A stretch of DNA of 64,000 nt from Siderastrea siderea (taxonomy: Eukaryota > Cnidaria > Anthozoa > Scleractinia > Rhizangiidae): the NCBI GenBank assembly GCA_964030785.1, contig OZ034972.1, forward strand, positions 13,773,231 through 13,837,230, read 5' to 3'. Numbering within the stretch: the stretch's first letter is position 1; the number at the start of each line of letters is the position of its first letter. Under the pieces are notes generated by a model. The model saw nothing but the letters and a program-made list of their open reading frames with translations, did no database searches and was not told the DNA's origin. This document shows positions 50,963 to 62,914 of the stretch, one piece after another. The position numbers and the translations under genes were made by a program.

Positions 50963-52310
50963 CAGGACTACTTTACTTGGTTGGAGTTTCCCAGTGGAAC
51001 ACTTTTTCAGCCGTGTTTGGTCAAAACGGTGGATACTTGGATCAGCATGGAATCAGCAATTCACGTTCATTAGAGATTAAAGAATGCCTGACCGATCTGA
51101 AAATATATAGTTTTTAAAGGTTTGTAGGTATGACTGGCCACATTGATTATATAATAAGGAATGCAAACTTAAATTTTGGAATTTTTTTTACAGCAGAACT
51201 AAAGGCGGCCTCGCCCAGTACGCCGGGTGGGTTGCCTAATAAGGTCAGCTATGATTTTCGGACTCCCATTAGCAGCTGGAAAATTTGGCGGATAAGATTC
51301 CTTTTCCAAAAATTGTCTGCGGCCTAAATTTTCAGCTAAAAGTACCGAACAGATCGACATTATTTGCCTACATAAATATGCCATTAAAAGCCCTGAAATA
51401 ATCCAAGAAAGCAGAAAATGACGTTTCCAGGATTTTGCTAAAACTTTCTCGTTGGGTGCCCCTGTTGTTGAAAAATAGTGACCCCCTTAGGGTGTAAAGG
51501 GTAAAAGAAAGGAAGAAAAACAAGAAACGACTGAAATTAGTTGATCAGACATAACTATTATACTCCAACAAGATACACCTTGCCGCAAAAATGGTTTTTG
51601 GGTTGTGTAGCCATCCCTTTATGAGAGATTTTATCCTCACTGCAATTGTTTCAATAGCCAAGCAGACTTCTTGCTAACGAAATATCAATGCCTCATGTCA
51701 AGTGTTTGGGCCAAAAAAGTTTGTTTAAGAGGTTGAGAAAATAGGCGGTGTCTTCTATCACCCCCACCCCCCTAATCATTATCACTTGCCTTCTGGCCTT
51801 TTGTTGTGGGGGATACAAAAAAGGTCCAAGATAAGGCTTTTCATTTCAGAAAGGCAACAGCAACAGCAACTGCAACTTCCACTCAGGTTGTCGAAACGTC
51901 AGTCGATGTCACCACAAACAGTCCTTTTCAGGACTACTCTCACCCGGACGATCATAATTTACCGGCTTAAGAAAACCAATATGAAAATATCAAGTGATGT
52001 TTCCATAGGAGAAAAAACAAAGGTAAGACCTAAGGGAAGAACTTAATTTTCATCTAAGCCATCTGCAGCCGGACGTTCGTATTAATAGTTGCATGGACCT
52101 AATATTAATAGTAATTTGAAACAATACTGAATAATTATTCTTGTTTGATTGCAATACGCAGGACCTACATGCATACCACTATGTTAAACTTGGTGACGTG
52201 GCCCCTTTAAAAGCCCCTCAAAACCAAGTAGGAAATATCCAAATGACTTTTTCACGTTAATAATAATTGGTGAAAGTTCCACATTGGGTTACACTGAGCG
52301 CTTAACTTAC

Positions 52311-52556
52311 TTTGTACAGTTATCCGAAAGCTGCACGTTGCTTCATTTCCAGACCCATCGACTGCCTTATAAACAATTTGGTAAGAACCAGGAACAGAGA
52401 AAGGTTCTCCAGGTTGTCGGTTGGAAGAAAGACTCGGAGGCACACCGGAATTGTCTGAGGCAATAGGCTGCTGCCAGTTGATATGCATCTCTAATCCTGT
52501 GGCGTTATCAATAAGGATGTCGGTAGGGCAAAAGGTAAACACTGGAGGCTCACTGT
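52311..52556 (-). CDS. HYR exon of the host extracellular gene
   Basis: 246-bp exon, acceptor TCATTTCAG and donor AAA|GTAAGT, symmetrical phase 1. It encodes a full hyalin-repeat module: SEPPVFTFCPTDI, HINWQQPIASDNSGVP, YKAVDGSGNEATCSFRITV. HYR modules are immunoglobulin-like adhesion domains. Same strand and phase as the sushi exon downstream. Confidence 0.88.
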
Positions 52557-53099
52557 CTGAAATGAGAATTCACAATATTATAGTAAAGTCTGAGGATAAA
52601 CATCCGACGTAACACATGAAAATTCCAACAATTTTTTGTGACCACCGGACAAAAAATAGATATTTGTTCTTTAATCAATGGGTAGCTGCTTAAAGTTAAA
52701 CACTTGATCAGGGAAATTAATTTACTATTAAAAAGCTGATTTGAAACCGTTTTCAAGATTTTGATAGGCGTCAGTTTTATCCTTTTTTTTTCAAACGCGA
52801 TTTTTGCGAATTTGCCTTATCTGTTATCTCTTTTTACGTATCGAGGGATTTATCCTTGTGAATATCGTTCTTTTAGTCTTCATATGAAAAGAAATACATT
52901 AACTGAATCAAGAAACCGTCAATACTTTTATTCATCAATTAGCATGTCAAAACTTAAATGCGCTTTTTATATCAGCCCTGCAATCACCTTGCTTTAGCTC
53001 TGTTAACTGGTAGGACAGCCATTAAAAATCTTTCGGCCTTTACGGAATTCTGTCTTAAACCTCAGGCCCAAAAATTCCCATCTTTTTTCAAGGACACTA

Positions 53100-53292
53100 C
53101 TCACTTTAATATTGCAAAAAAATGAAGATCTCAGTAAGTTTCGACCATTCCCTGAGAGTACCCTTCTGGTTTCATGGGACGTTGTGTCAAAGTTTCCTAA
53201 TGTTGACAACAACTTGGAAATAAAAGCCGTCACTGATGCGTTAAATTCGCGTGACGTTCGAATTCCATCAACTCAATGTATTGTTGAAGCCG
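53100..53292 (+). pseudogene. Penelope-like reverse transcriptase, 5' fragment
   Basis: Reads TLLVSWDVVSKFPNVDNN and later STQCIVEAVK, the D-containing motif A region of Penelope-type reverse transcriptases. It is cut at a TTAA (53293-53296) by the fold-back element and resumes at 57283 in the matching frame. It lies antisense within an intron of the HYR/sushi gene. Confidence 0.6.
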
Positions 53293-53296
53293 TTAA

Positions 53297-56200
53297 GAGC
53301 GAATGTTGCCAAAAATCAAACATTTTCAAAATATTGTGGCAACAGCTCAAAAATCAATTCCGCTCATATTCTTGTGTTAGGTAGACCTTAATGTGAAACA
53401 AATCACTGCATAGTTCGTTTGGCTGAATATCGATTTATTTTCAAGAAAATCGATATGAACGGAATTCGCTCAAAATACCGCTTTTGAAGCTCAAAATTTA
53501 AGGCAAATCTCGGATGTTCTTTTCCTTCCTAACAGGATTTTTTGGGGAAATTTATTGACGCGATGTTATAGAATTTTAAAGTTGGACAAAACGCGTTGAT
53601 TCAAGCGATCAGAAAAGTCATCCTAATTAACTCAGTGTACACATAAACAAACAACTTCACGTTTACCGCAGGTTTTTGATCAGCCAACAACCGATTTTAA
53701 CACAAAATCCTTTAACCTTCATGTTGCTGTATCACAGATGAGAGCTGTGGTCCTTGTTCATGATAAAATTCATGCAAACTGCAAGGAAACTTGACAGGAT
53801 ATCCAACTTGCCATGCCGTTTCACCGAACATCCGCCGTTTTTGATGTGAGGATTCTCTTTTCCTATTTTCGTTAGAAAACAGGCTTAAGGTGTTTTACAA
53901 GAGATGCCTTTCCTTTGAAACTAGCTCTGAACTGAACAGCGAAACAAGAAGTCGTTAATACAAGAACATCTGTTACGTGCTTTGGGTGATGCCGCTAATT
54001 AATTCAGTCAGAACGAGTTTTAGTGAAAGCGACAACTACCTGCATGTACCGCGGTAACGAAATTTTGGGTGCATCGGGTGACTTTGGGGAATAAGGTTAA
54101 ATTGTTTTTTCAAATAAGCTATTCTTGTCATCCTACGTTTATTAATTTAAGGACTGAGCGAAGATTCTCAGTAGATTGGTTTCAGATGAGCACTTAAAAA
54201 TGCGTGAAACTGAAAAAGACGTACGTTGGTTGCGTGACATTAACCCTAGAGCTTTTTTCTGGTGGGTAGGGCGAAGGGATTTAAAAAATATATTCTCTGT
54301 TGGTTTTCCAAGAGGTAGCACAGTTAATGAACTATGGCTGGATTAAAATACAAAGTTGGACATGAAAATCTCCTTTTCGGTCTGAGAATGTTTTCTTTCT
54401 TTTTGTTTAGGGTGGGGCGGGGTTTGGGCTAAAGGTGTTTGAAAAGACGTTTAAGAGAATACTAAATTGACTGATTGTAAGTGCCCGGGTGAAAGTGATA
54501 GTATAAGTAAACCATTCTTGGCATTAAAGGATTTTTAAATAAAGCGGAGCTTTTCCATCTCTTGTTTCAGAACTCACCCAACCCCACCTTTAATGTATCA
54601 ATTATGCAGAAGTGAAACCTTTTGCTTTACAACATCACAACATTCAAGCCAGCCACCTGCATGTGATAAAGCTTTGTTCAGTAGTTATAAAAGCGGATCA
54701 GAAATTGCAGGTTCCCGATTTTCCGAAAATTGGATTTCACAGACCCAAAAGGCTTCGATTAGAAGTACTTAGTCCGTGCCTGCACCCTTTCCTCGTGTGT
54801 TTTAATATTCTTTAAAGGCATCTTGAGGTGACTTGGACATCTAAGTCACCTTCATATCAAGGTCTTCGAACACCTTTAAGATTAATAGCGGGTCGCTGTA
54901 AAATGACAGTTTTGAGGACTTAATTTTTAATCAAGGCTCGCTTGGAATTATTATCTTGGAATTATCTTTCCCTTTTGCTTAACCGACCCACTTTCGCGGG
55001 GATGGGGGTGATGGGTGGGGGGGAGGGGGGGGGGTTGGAAACCTACTTAAGGGGAAACCTTTTCATGTTGGGGGATTAAGGGTTCAAACTTCCCCCTTCT
55101 CTTAGCCTTCAACCCCGGCTGCGCCCTCATTTTGTTGGCTCACGCTCTTTGCGTTTTTCGTTTGCAAACTTTATGACTCGGCCAAACTGATTCAACATTA
55201 TTCAACAATCTTGAACACAACTTTGTTGTGCGAGGCTGAACAAGGTGGGCAAACGAATTCAATACTTTTGATCACACCTGAGAACATAGAAAAAGTTGAA
55301 TCAATATTACAGAACATCATTGCACAGAGTGGCACACCTGAGAACAAAAGAAAAGTCGGCAAAATTGTGAAACATCATTAAGCTGGAAGGCCAAACTTGT
55401 TTTAAAAATTCAACACCGTTGATTGGTGTTGAATAGAACGTTGAACCCCCAGTTAACCGTTTTGTAGTTTTCTTCACTGTTGGAAGCTTTAAAAAAAGAC
55501 CGCACGCACTACAGTGTCAGTCGAGTAGAGTCGTTTATCGTTGGACAGGGCCGGTACCTGTTGAGCATCGAAAGCGGAAAACCCAAGACTCATAAAAAGT
55601 CATCCAAGTTAAACCCGTAGTGGGTTGTATTTTCTGCCATAGGACGAAGCTCTTAACAATCGTGCAGATCAGTAAATTTATTCCCTGAGAACCAGTACGA
55701 AATTTGATTTCTTATTAATGTCTATTCTCCGTAAATAAGTGTTTGTGCGTTAAATGTACACTAGCACGTAAATGCGAACAAGAACCAGGTAAAAATAAAA
55801 AGGAGGTTTAAGGTATCACCACTGCCTTATTTGAAAGTCTTTGAATGCCAGGAATCGATACAATCAGTCGATTCAGTGTTCTCTAGAACTTCTTTCCCGA
55901 AACCTATAGCCCCAGCCCCTCCCCACCCTCACCCCAACAAAACGAAAAAAGAATTTTAAGACCGAACAGGAAATTTTCATGCCTGACTTTGTATTTTAAT
56001 CTAGCCATAGTATATAAAATAGCGTTCATTAACTGTGCTACTTCTTGGAAAACCAACAGAGAATATATTTTTAAAACCCCCTTTGCGGCCTTGCCCTGCC
56101 CATCAGGTAAAAGCTCAGTCTCGGGTATGTCACGCAACCAATGTGCGCTTTTTTAAGTTGCACAGATTTCAAAGTACTCATCGAACCCAATCTACTGAGA

Positions 56201-57278
56201 ATCTTCGCTCAGTCCTTAAAGTAGTAAACGTAGGAAGACAGAAATAGCTTATTTGAAAAAACAATTAAACCTAATTCCCCAAAGTCACCCGATGCACCCA
56301 AAATGTCGTTACCGCGGTACATGCATGCAGTAGTCGATTTCACTAAAACTCGTTCTAAATTAATTAGAGGCATCACCCAAAGCATGTAACAGATGTTTTT
56401 GTATTCTGTTCAGTTCAGAGCTAGTTTGAAAGGAAAGACATCTTATGTCCAACACCTTAAGCCTGCTTTCCAACGAAAATAGGAAAAGAGAATCCTCACA
56501 TCAAAAACGGCGGATGTTCGGTGAAACGGCATGGCAAGTTGCGATCTCCTGTCAAGTTTCCGTGCAGTTTGCTTGAATTTATCATGAACAAGGACCACAG
56601 CTCTCATCTGTGATACAGCAACATGAAGGTTAGAGGATTTTGTGTTAAAATCGGTTGTTGGCTGATCAAAGCCTGCGGTAAACGTGAAGTTGTCTGTGTA
56701 TGTGTACACTAAGTTAATTAGGCTGACTTTTCTGGTCGATTAAATCAACGCAATTTGTCCAACTTTAAAATTCTATAACATCGCGTCAATAAACTTCCCC
56801 AAAAAATCCTTATAGGAGGGAAAAGAACATCCCTTCTCCTCTTGAAATCCAGATTCGTGACGAATAATATTCGGTACCACAAACTTTTTTTAGGGGTTAA
56901 ACTTGATATACTTTTTGTCTAGTCAAAAGTATGTCAAATAAATTTAATTAGAGCTCGTAAATAAATAAGCAGAAATTGCTGAAATTGCTTTTGATATATG
57001 TCTAAACATCGTTCTACAAGTCTGGTTACTTTTTATTGCTCTGGAATGCTTCATTTTGTCACGCGAAGCTTCGAGATTTGCCTTAAATTTTGAGCTTCAA
57101 AAGCGGTATTTTGAGCGAATTCCGTTAATATCGATTTTCTTGAAAATAAATCAATATTCAGCCAAACGAACTATGCAGTGATTTGTTTCACATTAAGCTC
57201 TACCTAACATAAGAATATGAGCGGAATTGATTTTTGAGCTGTTGCCACCAAATGTTTGACCGTTGGTAACATTCGCTC
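53297..57278. mobile_element. Fold-back transposon flanked by TTAA, 3.98 kb
   Basis: Arms of about 1.2-1.4 kb (53297-54450 and 55900-57278) are inverted copies, ends gagcgaatgtt; both sides abut TTAA. The centre (54450-55900) has no transposase; a G-run lies near 55015-55035. Precisely inserted in a reverse-transcriptase frame. Non-autonomous, TTAA-specific (Kolobok or piggyBac type). Confidence 0.75.
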
Positions 57279-57282
57279 TTAA

Positions 57283-57825
57283 GATCTACTTAGAGTATAA
57301 TAATTCCCACTTTCAGGGTAAACATTTTTTGCAAACTCATGGCACTGCTATGGACCCAAAGAGCGCGTGTAGTTATGCCAATCTAGCTATGGGAATCATC
57401 GATTAAAAGGCCAAGTCTGGGAAGATCAAATCCAATTTTTGGTGGAGATATAGAGACGCCTTCTTTGATTTATGAACCCAAGAAACCACTAAACTTAACG
57501 ATTTTACAGATTTCATCAATTCATTGCACCCCTCCATAACATTAACAGCCCAGGGAGGAGCTGACCTTGTGCCCAAAATGAGGGAGAATTAGAAGGCATT
57601 TCCCGTCTTGTGGTCGATTTTAACCCACATTTGCCCAAACATAAGTGAAATCATTAAATCTCATAGCCACCTCATTTATTATTCACCAACACTCGCACAG
57701 ATTTTTCCTAAGGGATCAACCATTCCATCTTATAGAAAAGCCAAAAACCTCAAGAGCTTTTCACAGGGTGAAATAAGGCGTTTACGTTTGAGGTTTCATA
57801 ACGGTTATTCAACGGAAACATGAAT
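57283..57825 (+). pseudogene. Penelope-like reverse transcriptase, 3' fragment
   Basis: Continues the frame broken at 53292: HGTAMDPKSACSYANLAMG corresponds to the conserved GTAMG..xxP.YANLFM motif, then WWRYRDAFF in place of the catalytic YxDD, and further down LAQIFPKGSTIPSYRKAKNL. In-frame stops occur, so it is dead. Confidence 0.6.
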
Positions 57826-57869
57826 ATCCGCAAACGGAAATTTAGGTAACCATTGCGGGAAACAAGCAT

Positions 57870-58390
57870 GTACATTACGTTTCCGCAACTGCGGCTCTGC
57901 GGAAACGTTTTGCTTAAAGGAGCTATGTCACAGTATTTTCATTTTTTTTTGGATCTGAAAAAATTACTTTGTCATTGAAGGAACACTCAAAATAACAGTT
58001 TCCTTAGGTAGAAAAACACCAAAGAGGTAATAATAAACCAAAACTAAACAAGGATGGTTGCGACTGAGAAAGATTTAGACGGATTATGAATGACAAACTT
58101 GAAAGAATTGGCTTAATTTTTTCAAGATGCGTTATCCGTGACGTAGCTCCTTTAAACTCAGGTATCAGCAACGTTTACGCAGTCACGAAACTCTGATAGC
58201 CATCGTGTTTCCACGACTCATAAATTCGACGGATACGCCTAATAAAAAAGACATAGTCGGGAATACCCTGCTAATGTGGATGCATTCCTAAACTTACGGT
58301 ATACCCATCGGAATTAACCAACGAAGTTTCTGATACGCAACTTTTAGAAGTGGAAGCTGCATTAACAAACGTCTTTAGATCTACGACATT
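57870..58390 (+). repeat. Duplicated segment, copy 1
   Basis: Matches 60310-60830 in the same orientation (ggaataccctgctaatgtgg, cggtatacccatcggaatt, gaagctgcattaacaaacgt). Confidence 0.7.
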
Positions 58391-58439
58391 TTAGTGGATT
58401 ACGTTTTATTTTCACTATCTGTACAGAGAACGTCCTATT

Positions 58440-59500
58440 CTGGTAACAGTCTTGGCACAGCCCACGCAAAGATGGGCGGCCCTACTTTTGTCAATAAAAA
58501 AGTAGTTCACATACTCGAAAAAAATATTATAATGCTGAACTTTGAGCCAAAGTGTGACGGAGACTATTTACCATATGCATTTAAATTGATTCTTACAAAT
58601 ATACAATCTGAGCTCATTAAAAAAAGCGCCGTTATTTCCACTCAAAGATGGACAAACAGCCTTGGCACAGCCCACTCAAAGATAGGCGGTACTACTTTTG
58701 TCAACGAAAAAGTAGTTCACATACTCGAAAAACAAAATAATATAATGCTGAACTTTGAAACAAAAGTGCGACGGAGACAATTACTATATGCATTTAAATT
58801 GAGTCTTACAAATATCCAATCTGAGCTCATTGACAAAAGTGCAATTATTTCCACTCGAAGAGGGACAAACAGTCTTGGCAGAGCCCATTCAAAGATGGGT
58901 GGCTCTACTTTTGTCAATGAAAAAGTAATTCACATACTAGAAAAAAAATATTAATAATACAGCGGTGCGTTTTGAAACAAAAGACGAAGGAGACTATTGC
59001 TAAATGCATTTGAAATCAATCGAACAAATAGCCAATCTGAGGTCATTGACAAAAGCGCCATTACTTCCTCTCAAAGATGGACAAACAGTCTTGGCACAGC
59101 CCACTAAAGATAGGCCGCCCTACGTTTGTCAACGAGAAAGTAGTTCACATACTCGAAAAAAAATAATATAGTGCTGAACTTTGAAACAAAAGAGCAACGG
59201 AGACTATTACAATATGCATTTAAATTGATTATTACAAATATCCAATCTGAGCTCATTGACAAAAGCGCCATTATTTCCACTCAAAGATAGACAAACAGTC
59301 TTGGCACAGCCCACTCAAAGATGAGCGGCCCTACTTTTGTCAATGGAAGAGTAGATCGTATACTCAAAAAAGTAGTTCATGCATGCATTAAAAAACTTCA
59401 CTATAGTGGTGAACTTTGAAACAAAAGTACGACGGAGATTATTACCATACGAATTTAAAATCATTCATACAAATATCCAAAAATTTAACCCTGAGAGGTT
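58440..59500 (+). repeat. Tandem repeat, ~213-bp unit, five copies
   Basis: acagtcttggcacagcccac recurs at about 58446, 58655, 58868, 59085 and 59295; another single copy is at 60871. Three units stay open in one frame (58394-58954, peptide unit NSLGTAH.KMGG.TFVN.KV.HILEK), the others are broken. No family recognised. Confidence 0.85.
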
Positions 59501-59557
59501 TGTAGAGATGGTAGATACTGGTAAGGCCAAAAATTCAGCAGGTCTTTCACAACTTAC

Positions 59558-59848
59558 CCTTTACATCAACAGTGAATCCACATTTCCCTGAATTCCCCAC
59601 AGCGTCTATCACATTATACCTCACGTTATTTTTGCCGATTCCCATGAGCTTCGGAAGAGTTGTATCAACATTCTTGCCATTTATCTTCAGCAGGACGGTA
59701 AATGAATTGATTGTTATTCCAGGCTCATTTTCTCTCAGAGAGTTGTCAGTAAATGAAAAGTCCCAGTTCACGGTCGCAACATTTTTTCCTTTGTCATTGT
59801 TGACGGTGAAATCTGGCCCAGGGCAGGTCAGAACTGGCGCCTCCCAAT
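59558..59848 (-). CDS. HYR exon (upstream) of the host extracellular gene
   Basis: 291-bp exon with acceptor TAATAACTCAG and donor AGG|GTAAGT, phase 1-1. Contains WEAPVLTCPGPDF, NWDFSFTDNS and RYNVIDAVGNSGKCGFTVDV, a hyalin-repeat module slightly longer than usual. It precedes the exon at 52311-52556 in transcription order. Confidence 0.82.
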
Positions 59849-60309
59849 CTGAGTTATTAACAAATAAAGAAGGCCATGTATTATTTACTAAACAGATGAT
59901 GGTGTTCTATGTTCTCTATTTATACAGGATAATGCCCAACGTCTAGAAAACCTACTTGTGAACGCACGAGTGGAACGCGAATGCGTTCAGAGAACTCCAT
60001 TTTTTTCTCTGCACATGTCGCATTATAACTTGGTGCATTTAATTACTTCTTCCTCAAAACATATGTATAAAAAAAAAATCCCAATAAATTCTGTTTAGGA
60101 AGAAAAAAGAAACAGAGAACTAAAAGCTTGTTTTTGAAATAACTCCGTGTATTTTCGGGGGCTATTGAATGAAAATACCAAACAACATCCGGGACACGAG
60201 TGCATAAGAAGTTTTCACGCTCAAATCTAATTGCTGGTTTGTACGTGACGTCATAAAATCTCGCTAGGCCTGCTAAATTTTTATTGTTATCAGTTGTAGG
60301 AACACCTAA

Positions 60310-61100
60310 AAATCTATCTGCGGCTCTGCGGAAACGCTTTCCTTAAACTCAGGTATCCGCAACGTTTACGCAGTCATGGAAACTCTGATAGCCATCGTGT
60401 TTCCGCGACTCGTAAATTCGACGGACACACAATTGTCCGCTGAATTTCCGGAGAGTAAATGTAACGATAATTCACGTATCCGCAAGGTTTACGCAGTTAC
60501 GGAAACTCTAATAGCCGTCATGTTTCCACGATTTGTAAATTTGACAGACACAATTATCCGATGGATTTCCGAAGGGTACATCATTCCCCGGGAAGTTTAA
60601 GTTGGGATAGGAAGGAATTTGATTTCTCTTGTACATTTTGTAAATCACAGATACGCCTAATAAAAAAAGACACAGTCGGGAATACCCTGCTAATGTGGAT
60701 GCATTCCTCAACTTACGGTATACCCATCGGAATTCACCAACGAAGTTTCTGATATGCAACTTTTAGAAGTGGAAGCTGCATTAACAAACGTCTTTAGATC
60801 TACAAAATGTCAGTGGATAACCGATGACGTTTTATTTTCACTATCTGTACAGAGAGTGTCCTGTTATGGTAACAGTCTTGGCACAGCCCACACAAAGATG
60901 GGCGGCCCTACTTTTGTCAATGGAAGAGTAGATCGTATACTCAAAGAAGTAGTTCATATATGCATAAAAAACTTTAATATAGCGGTGAACTTTGAAACAA
61001 AAGTGCGACGGAGATTACTACTATATGAATTTAAAATCATTCATACAAATATCCAACCTGAGTTCATTGACAAAAGCGCCATTATATCCACTTATGCATG
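60310..61100 (+). repeat. Duplicated segment, copy 2, with one 213-bp unit
   Basis: Repeats 57870-58650 including the start of the 213-bp unit array; includes an internal ~100-base duplication (60355-60445 and 60460-60560, word gttacggaaactct / gtcatggaaactct). Confidence 0.7.
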
Positions 61101-61199
61101 TGCTCGACCTAAGCGGTAGTCCACTAGCCAAAGACTTACAAGTCAAAATTGGGTTTTGTCTACATTGCAGAAATAATTGAGAACCAGAGTGGTGTTTGA

Positions 61200-62640
61200 C
61201 AAGGATAGGTGTTCAAAAGATAATAAATAATTTGCGGCTTGTCTACCAGGTCACGTCTAAATTGTCTACCAAATTTTAATCATCAGTAGCCCATGGACCA
61301 CGTGAATGAATCGTTAAGGTTGAGCACTCTACATGTACATGTGGCAATTAACACCGTTCAGTTGGTGAGACATTTAAGGCCAGCACACAGGAAGGGATTA
61401 GACTCATGAACTTGTTTCAGGGACCAGTCCTCTCGTGAGTGCCTACCTTTATGTCATGTACTAAATTTACAAAGTGCATGATGGATGATGGCAGCTTTCT
61501 TCAATCTTCTATCTGCAAACTGCATGTTTGTAGATACAAATAACAATTTACATAGCCTGGTGGATATTCATACATAAAAACATAAAACGTGGCCAACAAA
61601 GCTAGAGTTCCCTCAACAATGGATGTCTCTGAGATACACAAATTATCTTCCCAGCGGTTAAGTGCACGTTATTGGCTGGAGAATCCAGGTTACCCTGGAA
61701 GATTATGAATGGATATATGGTGTTGTTTCCCTCTCTTCCACTTATTTGAGACTGGCTTCATTCTGTTGAAGAAACAATCAAGAATGTAAGAACAAAAACA
61801 ATAATAAAAATAAAGTAAAACAATTTTAAAACCAATTTTAATTTAAATAAGATCTTGTGACCTTGGATGTTTGTAAAGCTTAACGATGAACTTTATTTCC
61901 ACTCGGCAGTCGTGTCGACTCACCGCTTGCATACTAATTAACTTACATGTGCAATATGCTAATGATTACCTTACATGTGTAATGTGCTAATTGAACTCAA
62001 CAGAAAACAATGCGATATGTTACATTCCTTTCTCTTAAATAATAACATACGTTCTAAGGAAAGGAAAAAACAATTATAGCGGAGCTCCTTTGCGGCCGAA
62101 GGTCGCAAAAGCGGAGCACCATACCTATAGAAATTTGATTACATATCCATGCGAGTCAATTTTGATGGTCATGACGTCACGCAACCGTACGACGGCGTCC
62201 CTCGCCCCATACTTCATGTAAAATGTTTGAACGGTCTCAGTAGTCACGCACGTAAATGGCGGACTTAAGCTTCCGCCGAACTTAAATGCTAACCACCTTT
62301 TTTAAGGCTTCATGTAAAAAAGGAAGTACTTTAATCGACATTTAACCACATTTATGTCAGAGCAATGACATAAGCCGGGTAACAAGACTCAACGAATGTT
62401 ATTTTAAACACCATTTGAATGGAAAGCCCGTCATTCCTCCGTATCTGTGTCCCAGACTGCCACAACACACTGAACAGAATATTGAGAAGGGCATTAAAAG
62501 CGGCAATTACCCTTAAAGTCGCGGAAAATGCTGTACTCAAGCGAGATAAGCTGCGTTCCGCAATAGAAGAGATCCTTGCGTAGGATGCCAACGTAGGATG
62601 CTATGTTTATTTACATAAAATAACTCTCCGAATTACATCC
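61200..62640. other. Non-coding stretch
   Basis: No supported exon or RNA gene; a small palindromic phrase gcggagctcctttgcggccg lies near 62080. Confidence 0.35.
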
Positions 62641-62642
62641 GT

Positions 62643-62714
62643 GGTGAGATAGCGCAGTGGATAAAAACACACAATCTACACCTGCATTAGGTGGCGTGAG
62701 TTCAAATTCTCACA
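62643..62714 (+). repeat. tRNA-derived SINE head
   Basis: A-box-like agcgcagtggataa and B-box-like gagttcaaattctc, ends ggtgaga/tctcac that can pair, followed by T-rich DNA. The anticodon arm is poor, so a SINE or tRNA relic rather than a working tRNA. Confidence 0.5.
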
Positions 62715-62859
62715 ATTTTGTTTATTTTGTTTCATTTTGTCCCCCTATTTTTTCTTTCTTTCTTCTTTTTGGTTGTTGTTTCGTTTTGATTTTCGAACAA
62801 CTCTGAAATAAAGCTGGTGGAAAAACTGGGCTCTGCGTTTTGCTCAATTTTTAGGCGAT

Positions 62860-62912
62860 TGGCAAAAAAAACAACAACAACAACAAAAAAAAAAACAAAA
62901 AAAAAAAAAACA
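62860..62912. repeat. A-rich (CAA)n/(A)n tract
   Basis: Poly(A)-like tract that could be the tail of the preceding SINE. Confidence 0.6.
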
Positions 62913-62914
62913 GA

